Part shown: positions 62,260 to 64,000 of the stretch, in pieces | Numbering within the stretch: the stretch's first letter is position 1 | How the letters are laid out: every line of letters starts with the position of its first letter | NCBI RefSeq assembly: GCF_040833955.1 | Contig: NZ_CP162133.1 | Span: forward strand, 372,001-436,000 | DNA from: Leptospira sp. WS60.C2 | GTDB taxonomy: Bacteria > Spirochaetota > Leptospiria > Leptospirales > Leptospiraceae | Direction of reading: 5' to 3' | Length of the DNA: 64,000 nucleotides | Translations under genes and position numbers: made by a program | The notes under the pieces: model-generated | Database searches by the model: none | What the model was told of the DNA's origin: nothing | What the model saw: the letters and a program-made list of their open reading frames with translations, nothing else

Positions 62260-62864
62260 GAGATTTTTTCTTTGATTTGGTTGATACGCTTGAGTTGGTA
62301 TTTTTAGACCCACTTCGATATTCAGAAGAAATTAAAGAAATTCCTTTTGGAATGAGTGGAAGTTCTACTTGGTTGTTTTCTGTCCTATCCGCCTTGTCAT
62401 TGTCAGTTGGTATGAGTATCCTGTCAGCACCTTATACAATTTCTACTTTGTCGTTTCTATTTTTTGGATTTCTTGCCAATTTGATTTTGTTTCGATTTTT
62501 TCCGTTCTTTTACTCTTTGGTCGCTGACTATTATGTGCAGAAGAAAGGTAGATCGCAAAAATTATTGTTTCTTGTGATGTTTGCAAGGCATGCCATCGTT
62601 CTATTCTTGTTATTTGCTCCAGTTTGTATGGTTTGCCATGCACTTGGTTTTTCAGGAGTGGGATCTGGATTCTTTCTCTTACTTACCTTTGTGATTGTAT
62701 ACGGTTTAGTCGTGGCAAGAGGCCTCAAATCCATTTATGAACTAAGGGATCGTGATTCCATTCGGTTTTCTTTTTATGCCTTGGGTCTTACCATTTTATT
62801 CCCATTTTTAATGAACTTGTACACAGCAACGAGTGTGTTACAATCGGTTTCAGGCGGTTTATAA
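62256..62864 (+). CDS. Yip1-like integral membrane protein
   Basis: 202 residues, about five helices, with a hydrophilic N-terminus ([20 protein letters not shown]) and a [12 protein letters not shown] motif typical of Yip1/DUF1282-type proteins. Function unknown. Between sppA and surE in an overlapping operon. Confidence 0.6.
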   Translation: MRDFFFDLVDTLELVFLDPLRYSEEIKEIPFGMSGSSTWLFSVLSALSLSVGMSILSAPYTISTLSFLFFGFLANLILFRFFPFFYSLVADYYVQKKGRSQKLLFLVMFARHAIVLFLLFAPVCMVCHALGFSGVGSGFFLLLTFVIVYGLVVARGLKSIYELRDRDSIRFSFYALGLTILFPFLMNLYTATSVLQSVSGGL

Positions 62865-63605
62865 TTGAATTTACTCATTACCAATGACGACGGAATTTCT
62901 TCCGCCGGAATCAAAGCTCTCGAACGTGTGCTTGGAAAATCCTATAAAACATACCTGATCGCTCCTTTGAAAGAACGATCTGTCACCTCTATGGCACTCA
63001 CAGTGTTTCAAGGCATGCGGGTGGAACGAATCAACGACAACCATTACATTGCAGACGGGTTTCCTGTGGATTGTGTGAACATTGGTTTGTATGCAGACAT
63101 ATTTCCAAAAATTGACTTTGTCATCTCCGGCATCAACCGAGGTGTCAACATGGGGTATGATGTTCACTATTCGGGAACAGTTGGTGCTGCAAAACATGGC
63201 GCCTTACACGGAATTCCTTCTCTTGCGGTGAGTTCCGGTCGAATTGATCCAGATGATGGGTATGAAAAAGAAGCCGAACTGGTGTTATCTTTTTTAGAAA
63301 AATACAAATCCCAAATCCAAGCAGGGGAAATTTGGAATTTAAATTTTCCACCTGAAGTCAGTGGGACTGGCACCATCTCTGAACTTGTTTTTACGAGACT
63401 CGGACGGAGACGTTATTCGGAAAAGTATGAGAAAAAACAAATCATCGAGGGTGTCAGCGAATTCCAGTTAAATGGAAGTTTACTTGGACATGATGAGGAA
63501 ACAGGAACTGACTTTGAAGCTTATTACCAAGGCAAAATCCCAGTGACACCGATCCAACTAGATCTTACGGAAAAAAATCGACTGAAGGAATTACAATCTA
63601 AATAA
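62865..63605 (+). CDS. surE: 5'/3'-nucleotidase SurE
   Basis: 246 residues with the SurE metal site NDDGISSAGIKAL (N-terminal), APLKERSVTSMALT, ADGFPVDCVNIGLY, VISGINRGVNMGYDVHYSGTVGAAKHGALHGIPSLAVS, and WNLNFP. Dephosphorylates nucleoside monophosphates with a divalent metal. Start is TTG (62865) directly after the upstream TAA, as for the permease gene. Confidence 0.95.
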   Translation: MNLLITNDDGISSAGIKALERVLGKSYKTYLIAPLKERSVTSMALTVFQGMRVERINDNHYIADGFPVDCVNIGLYADIFPKIDFVISGINRGVNMGYDVHYSGTVGAAKHGALHGIPSLAVSSGRIDPDDGYEKEAELVLSFLEKYKSQIQAGEIWNLNFPPEVSGTGTISELVFTRLGRRRYSEKYEKKQIIEGVSEFQLNGSLLGHDEETGTDFEAYYQGKIPVTPIQLDLTEKNRLKELQSK

Positions 63606-63610
63606 AATAT

Positions 63611-64000
63611 ATGGCGGAAGACAACGATTACCTTTCCTATATGAACAAAGGCAATTATGCCATGGCATTAAATCTTCTCGACCAAGCGTTATTGCAAAAT
63701 CCAGAAGATCCCATTCTCTTATATAATTTTGCCTTATGTTGTTTCCAAACCAAAAACTTTAAAAAAACAATTCAGGTCCTTGACCGAATTTTGAGTGAAT
63801 ACTCAGGATTCATTGAAATCGATAATGTGTATCGTTTGAAGGTATTTGCACTCGTGGAACTCAAAGAATGGGAAACGGCTGAGTCCATCATTAAAGAAAG
63901 ATTACAAATCGCTGTGGATGACGCAAAACTTCTCTCGTTTTTAGCACATGTCTATGAATACACACACCGATTGGAAGAAGCGATTTCGATCCACAGACGA
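63611..64000 (+). CDS. TPR protein (runs off the window)
   Basis: ATG 63611 (MAEDNDYLSYMNKGNYAMAL...), 130 codons before the edge. TPR pattern: YAMALNLLDQALLQNPEDPI, LYNFALCCFQTKNFKKTIQV, then LKEWETAESIIKERLQ and RLEEAISIHRR. 5 bp behind surE, same operon. Function unknown. Confidence 0.75.
   Translation, partial: MAEDNDYLSYMNKGNYAMALNLLDQALLQNPEDPILLYNFALCCFQTKNFKKTIQVLDRILSEYSGFIEIDNVYRLKVFALVELKEWETAESIIKERLQIAVDDAKLLSFLAHVYEYTHRLEEAISIHRR

Overview
The window looks like a Leptospira chromosome segment, more probably from a saprophytic or low-virulence clade than from a classic pathogen. This is inferred from the AT-rich DNA, spirochaete-style lipoboxes (SSC, VSC, NC), the density of two-component and PAS proteins, a 7TMR-DISM/SpoIIE phosphatase, and several proteins whose only familiar look is 'Leptospira hypothetical'. 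No rRNA, tRNA or CRISPR array was seen.

Layout. 1-10.3 kb: hemerythrin, small membrane and secreted proteins, a nucleotide kinase, a complete creB-creC-creD envelope-stress locus with direct repeats resembling the CreB binding tag before creD, a MASE1 hybrid kinase, and a DUF4256 gene coupled to a secreted protein. 10.7-20 kb: DoxX-like protein, a seven-bladed beta-propeller lipoprotein, and two signalling pairs on the minus strand (CheB/CheR/PAS/kinase fusion with a receiver; HisKA_2 kinase with a receiver). 20-27 kb: lipoprotein esterase, SelO, a secreted hydrolase-like protein, a decayed gene remnant, and a double cNMP-binding patatin phospholipase. 27-31.9 kb: a DUF3592-like protein, a tandem TetR pair with large palindromic operators, a Crp/Fnr regulator, a START protein and a receiver-PAS protein.

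32-48.6 kb is an accessory region built on the 3' end of mreB. The full mreB (48.7-49.7 kb, minus strand) is followed by three truncated mreB tails at 45.6, 41.9 and 32.3 kb. Between tails lie cargo blocks bounded by two related repeat types in opposite orientation, called A and B here. The blocks carry: (i) a zeta-type kinase with a small overlapping ORF plus an IS91-like HUH transposase; (ii) lipoprotein and membrane genes headed by a 25-bp poly-C/G tract, plus a toxin-antitoxin-like pair; (iii) a defence cluster (type IIG restriction-methylase, HD plus Hsp90-like ATPase, RhuM, SIR2) ending in a second toxin-antitoxin-like pair. This modular array is the most unusual feature of the window.

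49.8-64 kb returns to housekeeping genes: Ppx/GppA, a 7TMR-DISM PP2C phosphatase and an MFS transporter in overlapping order; leucyl aminopeptidase with Bcp peroxiredoxin; a K+/H+ antiporter; an APC permease; SppA, a Yip1-like membrane protein, SurE and a TPR protein running off the end. Coordinates, motifs and repeats were read by hand; family names rest on motif recognition, not on searches.
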